The translations under genes and the position numbers were made by a program. The notes under the pieces were generated by a model, which was not told where the DNA came from, ran no database searches, and was given only the letters and a program-made list of their open reading frames with translations. 64,000 bases of DNA from assembly GCF_000022145.1 (NCBI RefSeq), contig NC_011891.1:2368001-2432000 (forward strand). Reading direction: 5' to 3'. Source of the stretch: Anaeromyxobacter dehalogenans 2CP-1. GTDB taxonomy: Bacteria; Myxococcota; Myxococcia; Myxococcales; Anaeromyxobacteraceae. This document shows, piece after piece, positions 1 through 8,080 of this stretch (the stretch's first letter is position 1; each line of letters starts with the position of its first letter).

Positions 1-579
1 TACGCCATCCGCCGCATCCTGTTCTCGCCGCTCGCGCCCGACACCATCGTGGACGACTTCGTCATCCCGGTGCGGATCGCGGCCCGTGGGTGGGAGGTGC
101 CGTTCGAGCCGGAGGCGGTCGCGTTCGAGGAGACCACCGAGGACGCCGGGCACGAGTTCGGGCGGCGCGCGCGCATCGGCGCGGGCAACTGGCAGGCGCT
201 GGCGCGCGTGCCGGAGCTGCTCGACCCGCGCACCGGCTTCCTGTGCTTCGCGTTCGTCTCGCACAAGCTGCTGCGGTGGTCCGCGCCGTTCCTGCTCGCC
301 GCGGCGGCGGTGGCGAACGGCCTGCTCGCCGCCGCGCCCGGCGCGTGGGGCTACCGGGCGCTGCTGCTCGCCCAGGCCGCGTTCTACGGGCTCGCGCTGG
401 CGGGCCGGCACGGCGCGGCCGGCCTGCGGGGGCCGGTGCGCCGGCTCGCCTCGCTGGCGCACTACTTCGTCGCCATGAACGCCGCGCTGGCGGTGGGGCT
501 GTGGCGGTTCCTGCGCCGCAGCCAGCGCGCCGCCTGGCAGCGCACCGAGCGCGCCGGCCCGAGCATCCCGGCCGCCTGA
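1..579 (+). CDS. Membrane glycosyltransferase, family 2 (C-terminal part)
   Basis: The reading frame is open from base 1, so the start lies outside the window and only the last 192 residues are visible. The fragment has the end of a processive GT2 domain: an acidic TTEDAG stretch followed by RRARIGAGNWQAL, which resembles the basic Q-containing segment after the catalytic domain in hyaluronan or cellulose synthase-like enzymes. About three hydrophobic membrane segments follow (roughly bases 265-345, 355-410 and 460-510). A role in transferring sugars from nucleotide donors to an envelope or exported polysaccharide is inferred from the family. The N-terminal D,D motifs cannot be checked. Confidence 0.75.
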   Translation, partial: YAIRRILFSPLAPDTIVDDFVIPVRIAARGWEVPFEPEAVAFEETTEDAGHEFGRRARIGAGNWQALARVPELLDPRTGFLCFAFVSHKLLRWSAPFLLAAAAVANGLLAAAPGAWGYRALLLAQAAFYGLALAGRHGAAGLRGPVRRLASLAHYFVAMNAALAVGLWRFLRRSQRAAWQRTERAGPSIPAA

Positions 580-686
580 CGGCCGGGCGCGGTCGGGTCG
601 TCCTCTGCTCGGGCTCGAGGGGCGCTCGGCGAGTCGTCGGCGGTCCGGCTCGCCCCAAGGCCATCCCGCCTCGACGCGCGGGCCGG

Positions 687-715
687 GTGACAGGCGGTCC
701 CGGCGGCGCTACACA
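687..715 (+). promoter_or_regulatory. Putative sigma-70 promoter of the amidohydrolase gene
   Basis: GTGACA (687-692), 17-nt spacer, TACACA (710-715), 39 nt upstream of the ATG at 754. Pattern match only. Confidence 0.45.
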
Positions 716-753
716 GCCCCGTGCGCCCCCGAGCGGCGCGCGCCGGGGGCTCC

Positions 754-2364
754 ATGGACGATCTGCTGGTGATCGGCACGCTGCACACGCTCGACCCCGC
801 GCGGCCGCGCGCCCGGGCCGCGCTCGTGCGCGACGGTCGGTTCGTGTGCGTGGGCGAGGCGGCCGAGTGCGCCGCGCGCGCGGCCCCGGGTGCGCGCCGC
901 ATCGAGCTGGGCGGCGGCAGCGCCGTGCCGGGCCTGGTGGACGCGCACGGGCACGTGCTCGGTCTCGCCCGCGCGCGGCGGGAGGTCCGCTGCGAGGGGG
1001 CGGCGAGCGCCGAGGCCTGCGCGGCGCGGGTGGCGGAGCGCGCCCGCGCCACGCCGCCCGGGCGCTGGATCCGGGGCCGCGGCTGGGACCAGAACCGCTG
1101 GCCCGGGGGCGGATTTCCGGACGCGGCGGCCCTCACGCGCGCGGCGCCGGATCACCCCGTGGTGCTGTTCCGCGTGGACGGGCACGCCTGCTGGGTCAAC
1201 GCCGCCGCGCTCGCGGCCGCGGGCATCGGGCCGGCCACGGTGGATCCACCGGGCGGACGCATCCTCCGCGACGCCGCGGGCCGGCCGACCGGCGTGCTGG
1301 TGGACGCCGCCATGGACCTCGTCATCGCGCGGCTGCCGCGGCCCGGCCCGGCGGAGCTGGAGGAGCTGCTGCTCGCCGGGCTGGAGGAGCTGGCGCGGCT
1401 CGGGCTCACCGGCGTGCACGACGCCGGGGTCGAGCCGGACGTCCTCGACGCCTACCGTCGCCTGGCCGAGGCGGGCCGGCTGCCGCTGCGCGTGTACGCC
1501 ATGATCGACGGGCTGGCGCCGCGCCCGGTGCTGGACGCGGAGCTGGCCCGGTGGCGCGGGACGCCGGAGCTGGGCGGCCGGCTCGAGGTGCGGGCGGTGA
1601 AGCTGTTCGCCGACGGCGCGCTGGGCAGCCGCGGCGCGGCGCTGCTCGAGGACTACGCCGACGACCCGGGGAACCGCGGGCTGCTGCTCACCGCGCCCGA
1701 GGAGCTGCGGGCGCGCCTCGACGCCGTGGTCCGGGCCGGCCTGCAGCCCGCGGTGCACGCCATCGGCGACCGGGCCGTGCGCGAGGTCCTCCGCGCGTTC
1801 CGGGGCGCCGGCCCCACGCTCCGGGCGCTGCGCCCGCGCATCGAGCACCTCCAGATCGTCCAGCCGTCGGACCTGCCGCTCCTCGCCGACACCGGCGCGG
1901 TGGCCTCGATGCAGCCCGTCCACGCCACCAGCGACGCGGGCTGGGTGCCGGCGCGGCTGGGGGAGGGGCCGGGGCGCCTCCGCGGCGCCTACGCCTGGCG
2001 CAGCGTGGCCGGGGCCGGCGCGGTGCTGGCGTTCGGCTCGGACTTCCCCATCGAGTCGCCCGACCCGCGCGCCGGGCTGTACGCCGCCGAGGCGCGCCGC
2101 GGGCCGGACGGCGCGCCCTTCCAGCCGCAGGAGGCGGTCTCGCGGGAGGTGGCGCTCCGGGCGTTCACCGCCGGGGCCGCCTGGGCCGCGTTCGCCGAGG
2201 GGCGCCGCGGCATGATCCGCGAGGGCATGGACGCCGACCTCACCGCGTTCGACGCCGACGTGCTCGCTGTCCCGGCGGAGGCGCTGCCGGGGCTGGGCGT
2301 GGTCGCGACGCTGGTGGGCGGGCAGGTGGTGGCAGGAGCGGTCGCCGGCGCTCAGAGCGCGTGA
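754..2364 (+). CDS. YtcJ-like metal-dependent amidohydrolase
   Basis: A 536-residue enzyme of the amidohydrolase superfamily, YtcJ/N-substituted formamide deformylase branch. Visible motifs are the metal-binding HGH (residues 65-67), VKLFADGALGSRG (about 283-295, the lysine region), HAIGDRA (about 335-341), RIEHLQ and the late metal aspartate in GSDFPIESPDP (about 428). The family hydrolyses C-N bonds of amides or formamides; the substrate cannot be told from sequence. The ATG at 754 is preferred over the upstream GTG at 721 because it has a G-rich Shine-Dalgarno-like stretch and matches the usual short family N-terminus. No signal peptide is seen, so it is probably cytoplasmic. It converges with the lipoprotein gene at 2516. 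Confidence 0.85.
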   Translation: MDDLLVIGTLHTLDPARPRARAALVRDGRFVCVGEAAECAARAAPGARRIELGGGSAVPGLVDAHGHVLGLARARREVRCEGAASAEACAARVAERARATPPGRWIRGRGWDQNRWPGGGFPDAAALTRAAPDHPVVLFRVDGHACWVNAAALAAAGIGPATVDPPGGRILRDAAGRPTGVLVDAAMDLVIARLPRPGPAELEELLLAGLEELARLGLTGVHDAGVEPDVLDAYRRLAEAGRLPLRVYAMIDGLAPRPVLDAELARWRGTPELGGRLEVRAVKLFADGALGSRGAALLEDYADDPGNRGLLLTAPEELRARLDAVVRAGLQPAVHAIGDRAVREVLRAFRGAGPTLRALRPRIEHLQIVQPSDLPLLADTGAVASMQPVHATSDAGWVPARLGEGPGRLRGAYAWRSVAGAGAVLAFGSDFPIESPDPRAGLYAAEARRGPDGAPFQPQEAVSREVALRAFTAGAAWAAFAEGRRGMIREGMDADLTAFDADVLAVPAEALPGLGVVATLVGGQVVAGAVAGAQSA

Positions 2365-2521
2365 ATCCATCCCCGGACCGAGCCAGGCGGTCGAGCCGCG
2401 AGCAGCGCGAGGCGCGACGACCGAGCATGCCCGTCGGCATGTGAGGGAGGAGCAACGACGCGATGCGACGCGGATCGGCCGCCGCGGCGACGGGAGGGGA
2501 TGGGTTCACGTGCTCTCAGAG
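2351..2521. repeat. Long imperfect palindrome between convergent genes
   Basis: Outer arms of about 22 bp (2353-2374 and 2496-2517) match with two mismatches in opposite orientation. A small central hairpin (CATGCC 2426-2431, GGCATG 2436-2441) sits at the symmetry centre, and parts of the stretch between also pair (GGCGG.CGA.CCGCG against its counterpart near 2465-2490). The arms run into the 3' ends of both flanking genes and include their stop codons. It could be a bidirectional RNA hairpin or terminator, or a MITE/REP-type element. There is no T-tract, so a classic terminator is not obvious. Confidence 0.6.
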
Positions 2522-3181
2522 TAGCCGGGCGTAGCCCACCAGGAGCCGTCCGGCGGGGAGCCGGCCGCCGCCGACCACCAGCAGGTCGTTCACGGTGCGA
2601 CCGTCCTCGCCCTTCAGCTTCCAGGCCTTGCCGAGGTTCACGCGGAACCGCGCCACGCCGTGCTCCGTCAGGTGGAGCACCACGGCGGTGCCGTCCCCGG
2701 CCGCGGACTCGACCAATCCCACGTGCTCGACCGGCCCGCCGGGACGGTCGGCCAGGAACGCCAGATCGCCGGCCGCAGGCGCCCAGCGCCGGGCGGCGCC
2801 GCGGTCGCGGGCCAGGGCGTGGAGCTCCCGCGGGTCGGCCTCCGCCGGGAGCGGCGCGCCGGCCTGGGCGTAGGCGGCGCGGACCAGCGCGGCGCAGCGG
2901 TCGCCGTACCGGACGCCGTCCACCGCGATCTCGCGGGCGCCCACCAGGCGCGCCGCGGTGCCCACCGCCCGCTCCACCGCGAGCGCGCGCGGCAGCGGGC
3001 GGGTGACGGCGCTGGCGCGGACCGGGGCGACACCTCGAGCCGGGCCGGCATCCGGTTCACGGATGCCGGCCCGGCCCTGGGCGGGCGGGGGCAGGGGGTT
3101 GTCGCGGGCGGCGCGCATCGGGCCCGCGCAGGCGGCCAGCAGGCCGGCCAGCGCGACGGGCAGCGTGCGCAGCGGCGACAT
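2516..3181 (-). CDS. NlpC/P60- or CHAP-like lipoprotein
   Basis: A 221-residue protein with a lipoprotein signal (hydrophobic run ending LLAAC, lipid-modified Cys18) and a C-terminal domain (about 70-221) with the arrangement of a papain-fold cell-wall amidase: Cys96 in YGDRCAALVRAAYAQAG and His153 in VEHVGLVE. Enzymes of this type cleave peptidoglycan stem peptides or related amides. The usual D-C-S/G motif is replaced by D-R-C-A, so activity is not certain. It would be anchored to a membrane by its lipid. The gene stands alone, convergent with the amidohydrolase and divergent from the helicase gene. Confidence 0.6.
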   Translation of the reverse strand: MSPLRTLPVALAGLLAACAGPMRAARDNPLPPPAQGRAGIREPDAGPARGVAPVRASAVTRPLPRALAVERAVGTAARLVGAREIAVDGVRYGDRCAALVRAAYAQAGAPLPAEADPRELHALARDRGAARRWAPAAGDLAFLADRPGGPVEHVGLVESAAGDGTAVVLHLTEHGVARFRVNLGKAWKLKGEDGRTVNDLLVVGGGRLPAGRLLVGYARLL

Positions 3182-3276
3182 CGGGGTGGGATGCTAAGCG
3201 GCGGGGTGAGCGCCTCCAACTTTTCGGCCGCAATTGACGCATCGTGAAGTCGTCGCCCGCGGAAGCGACCGCCGGT

Positions 3277-3305
3277 TTGACCCGGCCGATATCGCCTGCT
3301 AGGTT
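3277..3305 (+). promoter_or_regulatory. Sigma-70 promoter of the UvrD-type helicase
   Basis: TTGACC (3277-3282), 17-nt spacer, TAGGTT (3300-3305), followed by GCCTGC. The grpE and ftsH promoters share this TAGnTT-GCCTGC layout. The first ATG follows at 3321. Confidence 0.65.
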
Positions 3306-3320
3306 GCCTGCCCTGAACGC

Positions 3321-5501
3321 ATGTCCCGGCATTACCAGCTCAAGGCGGCCTCCCCGCCCGCCCGCGCGCTCAACTACCAGGGGCTGCTCAACGACCAGCA
3401 GATCGCCGTGGTCGAGGCGGGCGACGGCCCGATCCTGGTGATCGCCGGCGCGGGCTCCGGGAAGACGCGCACGCTCACCTGGCGCGTGGCGCGGCTGGTC
3501 GCCGATGGCGTCGCGCCGGAGGGCATCCTCCTCCTCACGTTCACCAACAAGGCGGCGCGCGAGATGCTCCGCCGCGTGGAGGAGGTCTGCCGGGTGGACA
3601 CCCGCCGCATCTCCGGCGGCACGTTTCACCACGTGGCGCACGAGGTGCTGCGCGAGCACGCCGCGGAGCTGGGGTACCAGCGCGGCTACTCGATCCTCGA
3701 TCGCGAGGACTCGCGCGACGTGATGACCGCCGCCATCGCGGAGTGCGGGCTCGCGGTGGGCGCGCGCCGCTTCCCGAAGGCGGACGTGCTCATCGACCTC
3801 GTCTCGATGGCGGTGAACACCCAGACGCCGCTCGCCGACGTCCTCGCCGACCGGCGCCCGCAGTTCGTGCCGCTGACCGACGACGTGCTGCGGGTGGCCC
3901 GCCGCTACGCGGAGCGCAAGCACGCGCTCAACGCGATGGACTTCGACGACCTGCTGCTCAACTGGAAGATCCTGCTCGCCGAGCGCGAGCACGTCCGCCG
4001 CGCGCTGGCCGGGCGCTACCGGCACGTGCTGGTGGACGAGTACCAGGACACGAACCGGCTGCAGGGCGACGTGGTGGATCTCATCGCCGCCGAGCACCGG
4101 AACCTGTGCGTGGTGGGCGACGACGCGCAGAGCATCTACTCGTTCCGCGGGGCGCACTTCGCGAACATCCTCGAGTTCGAGAAGCGCTACCCGGACGCGC
4201 GGCGCTTCGACCTCACCGTCAACTACCGCTCCACCCCGCAGATCCTCTCGCTCGCGAACGCGTCCATCGCCGCGAACGTCCGCCAGTTCAAGAAGGAGCT
4301 GTCGAGCGTCCGGCGCGACGGGACGCTGCCCGCGGTGGTGCCGTGCCGCGACGTGCAGCAGCAGGCGGCGTTCGTGGCGCAGCGGGTGCTGGAGCTGCGC
4401 GACGAGGGCATCCCGCTCCCCGAGATCGCGGTGCTGTACCGGGCGCACCACCACTCGATGGAGATCCAGTTCGAGCTGGCGCGCCGCGGGATCCCGTTCG
4501 TCGTCCGCAGCGGGGTCCGCTTCTTCGAGGCCGCGCACGTGAAGGACGTGCTCGCCCACCTGCGCTTCGCGCGGAACCCGGGCGACGAGCTGGCGCTGAA
4601 GCGCTGCCTCAAGATCACCCCCGGCGTCGGCACCGCCACCGCCGACGCGGTGTGGAGCGCGTTCTCGCTGCGGCGCAGCCGCGGGCGCGGCACGCTGGAC
4701 GAGCTGCTCGCGCCCGACGTCGCCTCGCACGTCCCGGCCAAGGGGCGCGCCGGCTACACCCGGCTCGCCCAGCTCCTGCGCGCGCTGGGCCGCCCGCCCA
4801 CCTCCGACCTGCCGGGCGAGGCCATCGAGAAGGTGCTGGACGGCGGCTACGAGGAGTACCTGCGGGCCGAGTTCCTGAACGCCGATCAGCGCGTCGAGGA
4901 CGTCCAGCAGCTCGCGCAGTACGCGCGCGGCTACGAGGACACCGAGGCGTTCCTCTCCGAGATCGCGCTGCTCACCGAGATCTCGGCCGAGACCGTGTCG
5001 GAGGGCGGCGAGCCGGACGAGAAGATGATCCTCTCGTCGGTGCACCAGGCGAAGGGCCTCGAGTGGCGGGCGGTCTTCGTGGTGTGGCTCGCCGACGGTC
5101 GCTTCCCGTCGGCGCAGGCGCTGAAGGACACCGACGGCGAGGAGGAGGAGCGGCGGCTGTTCTACGTCGCCTCGACGCGCGCGAAGGACGAGCTGTACCT
5201 GACGTACCCGGTGGTCGCCGCGCCGCGAGACCGCGAGCGGGTGGTCATGAAGGCCTCGCGCTTCCTCGAGGAGCTGCCCGCCGAGCCGGAGCTGTTCGAG
5301 CGCTGGCAGCTCGACGATCCCGGCCTCCCGGCGGCGCTGGGCGCGGCGCCGCCGCCGGCGGCCGGGCTCCCGCCGCGCGATCCGAGCGTCGTCCCCGCGC
5401 TGTTCGGCGAGCCTGCGCCGAGGCGCGGGCCCGCCGACGTCGTCGCGCCGGTGGAGGCGGACGGCGGGGACCCGGGCGGCGGCGACGACGTGCCGTTCTA
5501 G
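3321..5501 (+). CDS. UvrD/PcrA-family ATP-dependent DNA helicase
   Basis: A 726-residue superfamily 1A helicase. Motifs in order: Q-motif LNDQQIAVV, Walker A GAGSGKT (43-49), TFTNKAAREM (Ia), Walker B VDEYQDTN (about 238-245), GDDAQSIYSFRGA (III), LTVNYRST (IV), SSVHQAKGLEW (V, about 572-582) and FYVASTRAKDELYL (VI). Such proteins unwind DNA 3' to 5' in nucleotide excision repair, mismatch repair or replication restart; which role applies cannot be told. The C-terminal 100 residues are proline- and glycine-rich and poorly conserved, ending DDVPF as many UvrD/PcrA tails do. It is monocistronic or leads into the hsp70 gene 72 nt downstream. Confidence 0.92.
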   Translation: MSRHYQLKAASPPARALNYQGLLNDQQIAVVEAGDGPILVIAGAGSGKTRTLTWRVARLVADGVAPEGILLLTFTNKAAREMLRRVEEVCRVDTRRISGGTFHHVAHEVLREHAAELGYQRGYSILDREDSRDVMTAAIAECGLAVGARRFPKADVLIDLVSMAVNTQTPLADVLADRRPQFVPLTDDVLRVARRYAERKHALNAMDFDDLLLNWKILLAEREHVRRALAGRYRHVLVDEYQDTNRLQGDVVDLIAAEHRNLCVVGDDAQSIYSFRGAHFANILEFEKRYPDARRFDLTVNYRSTPQILSLANASIAANVRQFKKELSSVRRDGTLPAVVPCRDVQQQAAFVAQRVLELRDEGIPLPEIAVLYRAHHHSMEIQFELARRGIPFVVRSGVRFFEAAHVKDVLAHLRFARNPGDELALKRCLKITPGVGTATADAVWSAFSLRRSRGRGTLDELLAPDVASHVPAKGRAGYTRLAQLLRALGRPPTSDLPGEAIEKVLDGGYEEYLRAEFLNADQRVEDVQQLAQYARGYEDTEAFLSEIALLTEISAETVSEGGEPDEKMILSSVHQAKGLEWRAVFVVWLADGRFPSAQALKDTDGEEEERRLFYVASTRAKDELYLTYPVVAAPRDRERVVMKASRFLEELPAEPELFERWQLDDPGLPAALGAAPPPAAGLPPRDPSVVPALFGEPAPRRGPADVVAPVEADGGDPGGGDDVPF

Positions 5502-5573
5502 GGCGGCGGCGAGTCCGGGGCGGGTCGCGCTCCGGGTTCGGGTGTCGCCGGTTCCGTGCTAGGTTTCGGGGCC

Positions 5574-7196
5574 ATGGCAGGCGCGCGGGAAAAGCCCATC
5601 ATCGGCATCGACCTCGGCACGACCAACGCGTGCGTCGCGTACGTGCGGAACCGGATCCCAAAGGTCGTCCCGACCGACCGCGGCAACTTGATCCTGCCCA
5701 CCGTGGTGGCGCTGAGCGAGAAGGGCGACGTGCTGGTGGGCGGGGTGGCCAAGGACCAGCTCGTCACGAACCCCAAGAACACCATCTACGGCGCGAAGCG
5801 GCTCATCGGCCGCAAGTGGAACTCCAAGGTCGTGCAGGAGCTGCGCAACTACTACTCGTACGACATCGTGGAGGGGCCGAGCGGCGAGGCGGCGGTGCTG
5901 CTCGGCGGGCAGGTCCACACGCTCCCGCAGATCAGCGCGCTGGTGCTCGCGCACATCCGCACCATCGCCGAGGCGTTCCTGCAGAAGGAGCTGGCCGGGG
6001 CGATCATCTCGGTGCCGGCCTACTACTCCGACGCCCAGCGCCAGGCGGTGCGCGAGGCGGGGCGCATCGCCGGGTTCGAGGTGAAGCGCATCGTCAACGA
6101 GCCCACCGCGGCGGCGCTCGCGTACGGCTTCTCGCGCGGGCTCGATCAGAAGGTGCTGGTCTACGATCTCGGCGGCGGCACGTTCGACGTCTCGGTGCTG
6201 CAGCTCTCCGGCAACGTCTTCGAGGTGCTCGCCACCGGCGGCGACACGTTCCTGGGCGGCGTGGACTTCGACAACCGGATCATCGACTACGTGCTCGAGG
6301 ACTTCTGGCGCCAGCACAAGATCGACCTGGCGCAGTCGCCCATCGCGATGCAGCGGGTGAAGAAGGGCGCGGAGTCCGCCAAGATCGACCTGTCCCTCAT
6401 CCCCAACGTCGTCATCGACCTGCCCTTCATCGAGGAGCGCAAGGGGCGGCCGCTCGACGTGCGGATGCCGCTCTCGCGCCAGCAGCTCAACGAGCTGACG
6501 CTCGACCTGGTCGAGCGCACGTTCGAGATCTGCGACCAGGTGATGGAGGAGAAGGGGCTGCGCCCGCAGGACATCGACGAGATCATCCTGGTCGGCGGGC
6601 AGAGCCGCATGCCGCTCGTGCAGCAGAAGATCCAGGAGCACTTCGGCAAGCCGCCGCGCAAGGGCGTCCACCCCGACGAGTGCGTGGCGCTCGGCGCGGC
6701 GCTGCTCGGCGACTCGCTCGACCAGATCGACTCGGTGACGCTGGTGGACGTGCTCTCCATGCCCATCGGCATCGCCACCCCGACCGGCCACTTCCGCAAG
6801 GTGCTCGAGAAGAACACGCCCATCCCGGCGAGCAAGAGCTTCCGCCTGCCGCCGCCGCGCGAGCCCGGGCAGCCCATCGAGATCGACATCTACCAGGGCG
6901 ACTCCGACTTCCTGGTGGACCACGAGTTCCTCGGCTCGATCCGCCTCCCGGCCGCGGCCACCGGCCGGCGCATCGACTTCAAGCTCGACGAGGAGTGCCT
7001 GCTGAAGGTGAGCTTCGACGATCCGGTCAAGGGCATGACCGAGATCGGCCTCGCCACCCGCGACACCCCCGAGGCCATGAAGCGCGCGCTGGCCGAGGAG
7101 GCGCGGCGCCGCCAGGCGGCCGGCGAGCAGGCCGCGGCCGCCGCGGCGGGCGAGGAGCGGCGCGGCGGGTTGTTCGGCTGGCTGAAGCGAGGCTGA
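5574..7196 (+). CDS. Hsp70-family chaperone
   Basis: A 540-residue Hsp70 with the complete actin-like ATPase: GIDLGTTNA (11-19), the proline switch region [11 protein letters not shown], phosphate-2 loop DLGGGTFD (198-205) and the adenosine loop [11 protein letters not shown]. The substrate-binding beta domain is present but the C-terminal lid is short and the tail is FGWLKRG with no DnaK-type acidic terminus, so this is a DnaK paralogue (length about 100 residues below DnaK) rather than the housekeeping chaperone. ATG 5574 is chosen over ATG 5556 because IGIDLGTT then lies at the usual distance. Two small genes follow at 3 and 9 nt spacing, suggesting an operon of linked function. Confidence 0.9.
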   Translation: MAGAREKPIIGIDLGTTNACVAYVRNRIPKVVPTDRGNLILPTVVALSEKGDVLVGGVAKDQLVTNPKNTIYGAKRLIGRKWNSKVVQELRNYYSYDIVEGPSGEAAVLLGGQVHTLPQISALVLAHIRTIAEAFLQKELAGAIISVPAYYSDAQRQAVREAGRIAGFEVKRIVNEPTAAALAYGFSRGLDQKVLVYDLGGGTFDVSVLQLSGNVFEVLATGGDTFLGGVDFDNRIIDYVLEDFWRQHKIDLAQSPIAMQRVKKGAESAKIDLSLIPNVVIDLPFIEERKGRPLDVRMPLSRQQLNELTLDLVERTFEICDQVMEEKGLRPQDIDEIILVGGQSRMPLVQQKIQEHFGKPPRKGVHPDECVALGAALLGDSLDQIDSVTLVDVLSMPIGIATPTGHFRKVLEKNTPIPASKSFRLPPPREPGQPIEIDIYQGDSDFLVDHEFLGSIRLPAAATGRRIDFKLDEECLLKVSFDDPVKGMTEIGLATRDTPEAMKRALAEEARRRQAAGEQAAAAAAGEERRGGLFGWLKRG

Positions 7197-7199
7197 CGG

Positions 7200-7610
7200 A
7201 TGCGGTTCGGCTCGCGCGAGTGGATCGACGCGCTGGTGGCCGCGCTGAACGCGCAGCCCGGGCTCGGCACCGCGCTGCGCGGGCTGGGCACCACCGCGGC
7301 GGTGGTGGTGGAGGCGGATCCGCCCGCCTGGCCGGGCACGGTCGCCGCCTGGGCCGAGCAGCGGGGCGGGCGCATCGCGCGGTGGCGGCTGCTCGCCGAC
7401 GAGGACGAGCTCCTCGAGCTCGAGCCGGATTACGTCATCCGGGCGCCGTACCGGACGGTGAAGGCCATCCTGCGCGGCGCGGACGCGGTGCAGGCGGCGC
7501 TGTCCGGGCGCGTGAAGGTCGAGGGCGACCTCGAGGCGCTCATCCGCCGCGCGCAGCACCGCGGGGTGGTGGACGCGGCGCTCGCGGCGGTGCAGACGGA
7601 GCTACCGTAG
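7200..7610 (+). CDS. Small SCP2-like (sterol carrier fold) protein
   Basis: 136 residues, starting 3 nt after the hsp70 stop. The pattern of SREWIDALVAALN at the N-terminus, a central beta-rich part, and a late G-x-V-x-V-E-G-D-L-E-A-L segment resembles the SCP2 lipid-binding fold, in which a hydrophobic cavity holds lipids or acyl chains. The match is by eye and remote. No signal peptide or membrane segment is seen. Its operon position suggests it works with the Hsp70 paralogue, which is inference from spacing only. Confidence 0.6.
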   Translation: MRFGSREWIDALVAALNAQPGLGTALRGLGTTAAVVVEADPPAWPGTVAAWAEQRGGRIARWRLLADEDELLELEPDYVIRAPYRTVKAILRGADAVQAALSGRVKVEGDLEALIRRAQHRGVVDAALAAVQTELP

Positions 7611-7619
7611 GGAGGGCGC

Positions 7620-7955
7620 ATGGCACGGGAAGGGAAGGGCATCGCCGGCTCGCTCCTCGACGCCGGGACCAGGCTGGTGGCGCGGGCGGCCGAGACCGTC
7701 ATCAAGGACCCGCGCGGCCAGGAGGCGGTGGCGCGCGCGGTCGGCCTGGCCCAGCGCGGCCGGAAGCAGGTCGAGGCGATCCAGGAGCGGGTGATGGCCG
7801 CCGCCGGGATCCCCGGCCGGCAGGACTACCAGGACCTCGCGAAGCAACTCGCCCGCATCAAGCGCAAGGCGCGCGAGCTCTCCGAGAAGCTCCAGGAATC
7901 CGGGCGCGGCGGCGGCGGCGCGCCGCCCGGCAGCCCCGGCGACGGCTCGCGCTGA
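7620..7955 (+). CDS. Small helical protein of unknown function
   Basis: 111 residues, 9 nt after the previous stop, with the GGAGGG Shine-Dalgarno of a coupled gene. The protein is predicted helical: an alanine-rich first half and a basic amphipathic segment (DLAKQLARIKRKARELSEKL) that could form a coiled coil, then a glycine/proline-rich disordered tail. The shape recalls phasin-like or granule-associated proteins, but I see no diagnostic motif and do not assign a function. Last gene of the hsp70 cluster; the tRNA-Val promoter begins 5 nt downstream. Confidence 0.6.
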   Translation: MAREGKGIAGSLLDAGTRLVARAAETVIKDPRGQEAVARAVGLAQRGRKQVEAIQERVMAAAGIPGRQDYQDLAKQLARIKRKARELSEKLQESGRGGGGAPPGSPGDGSR

Positions 7956-7960
7956 TCCCG

Positions 7961-7989
7961 TTGACACTCCCGGGGACCGACGGCATACT
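7961..7989 (+). promoter_or_regulatory. Promoter of tRNA-Val
   Basis: TTGACA (7961-7966), 17-nt spacer, CATACT (7984-7989), then a GC-rich discriminator TCGCCGCC typical of stable-RNA promoters. The mature tRNA begins at 8009. Confidence 0.75.
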
Positions 7990-8008
7990 TCGCCGCCTCG
8001 CAACACCA

Positions 8009-8080
8009 GGGCGCTTGGCTCAGCGGTAGAGCACTGCCTTCACACGGCAGGGGTCGCAGGTTCGAACCCTGCAGCGCCCA
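8009..8080 (+). tRNA. tRNA-Val, anticodon CAC
   Basis: 72 nt cloverleaf: acceptor GGGCGCT (8009-8015) pairs with AGCGCCC (8073-8079), discriminator A8080; anticodon stem CTGCC/GGCAG encloses loop TTCACAC with CAC at 8041-8043, reading GUG valine codons; the T-arm contains GGTTCGAACCC. CCA is not encoded. The 3' part (8061-8080) also forms the left end of the attachment core of the element that follows, and the integrase reading frame on the other strand ends inside the anticodon loop (8040-8042). Confidence 0.97.

Noticed and set aside
3057-5045. Long minus-strand frame (662 codons) under the helicase gene
   Set aside because: Shadow frame caused by extreme third-position G+C; no motif, while the plus strand has all helicase motifs. 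The same holds for other long antisense frames at 5559-7559, 29192-31861, 40664-43498, 43203-45395, 45127-47247, 47447-49465 and 48940-50769.
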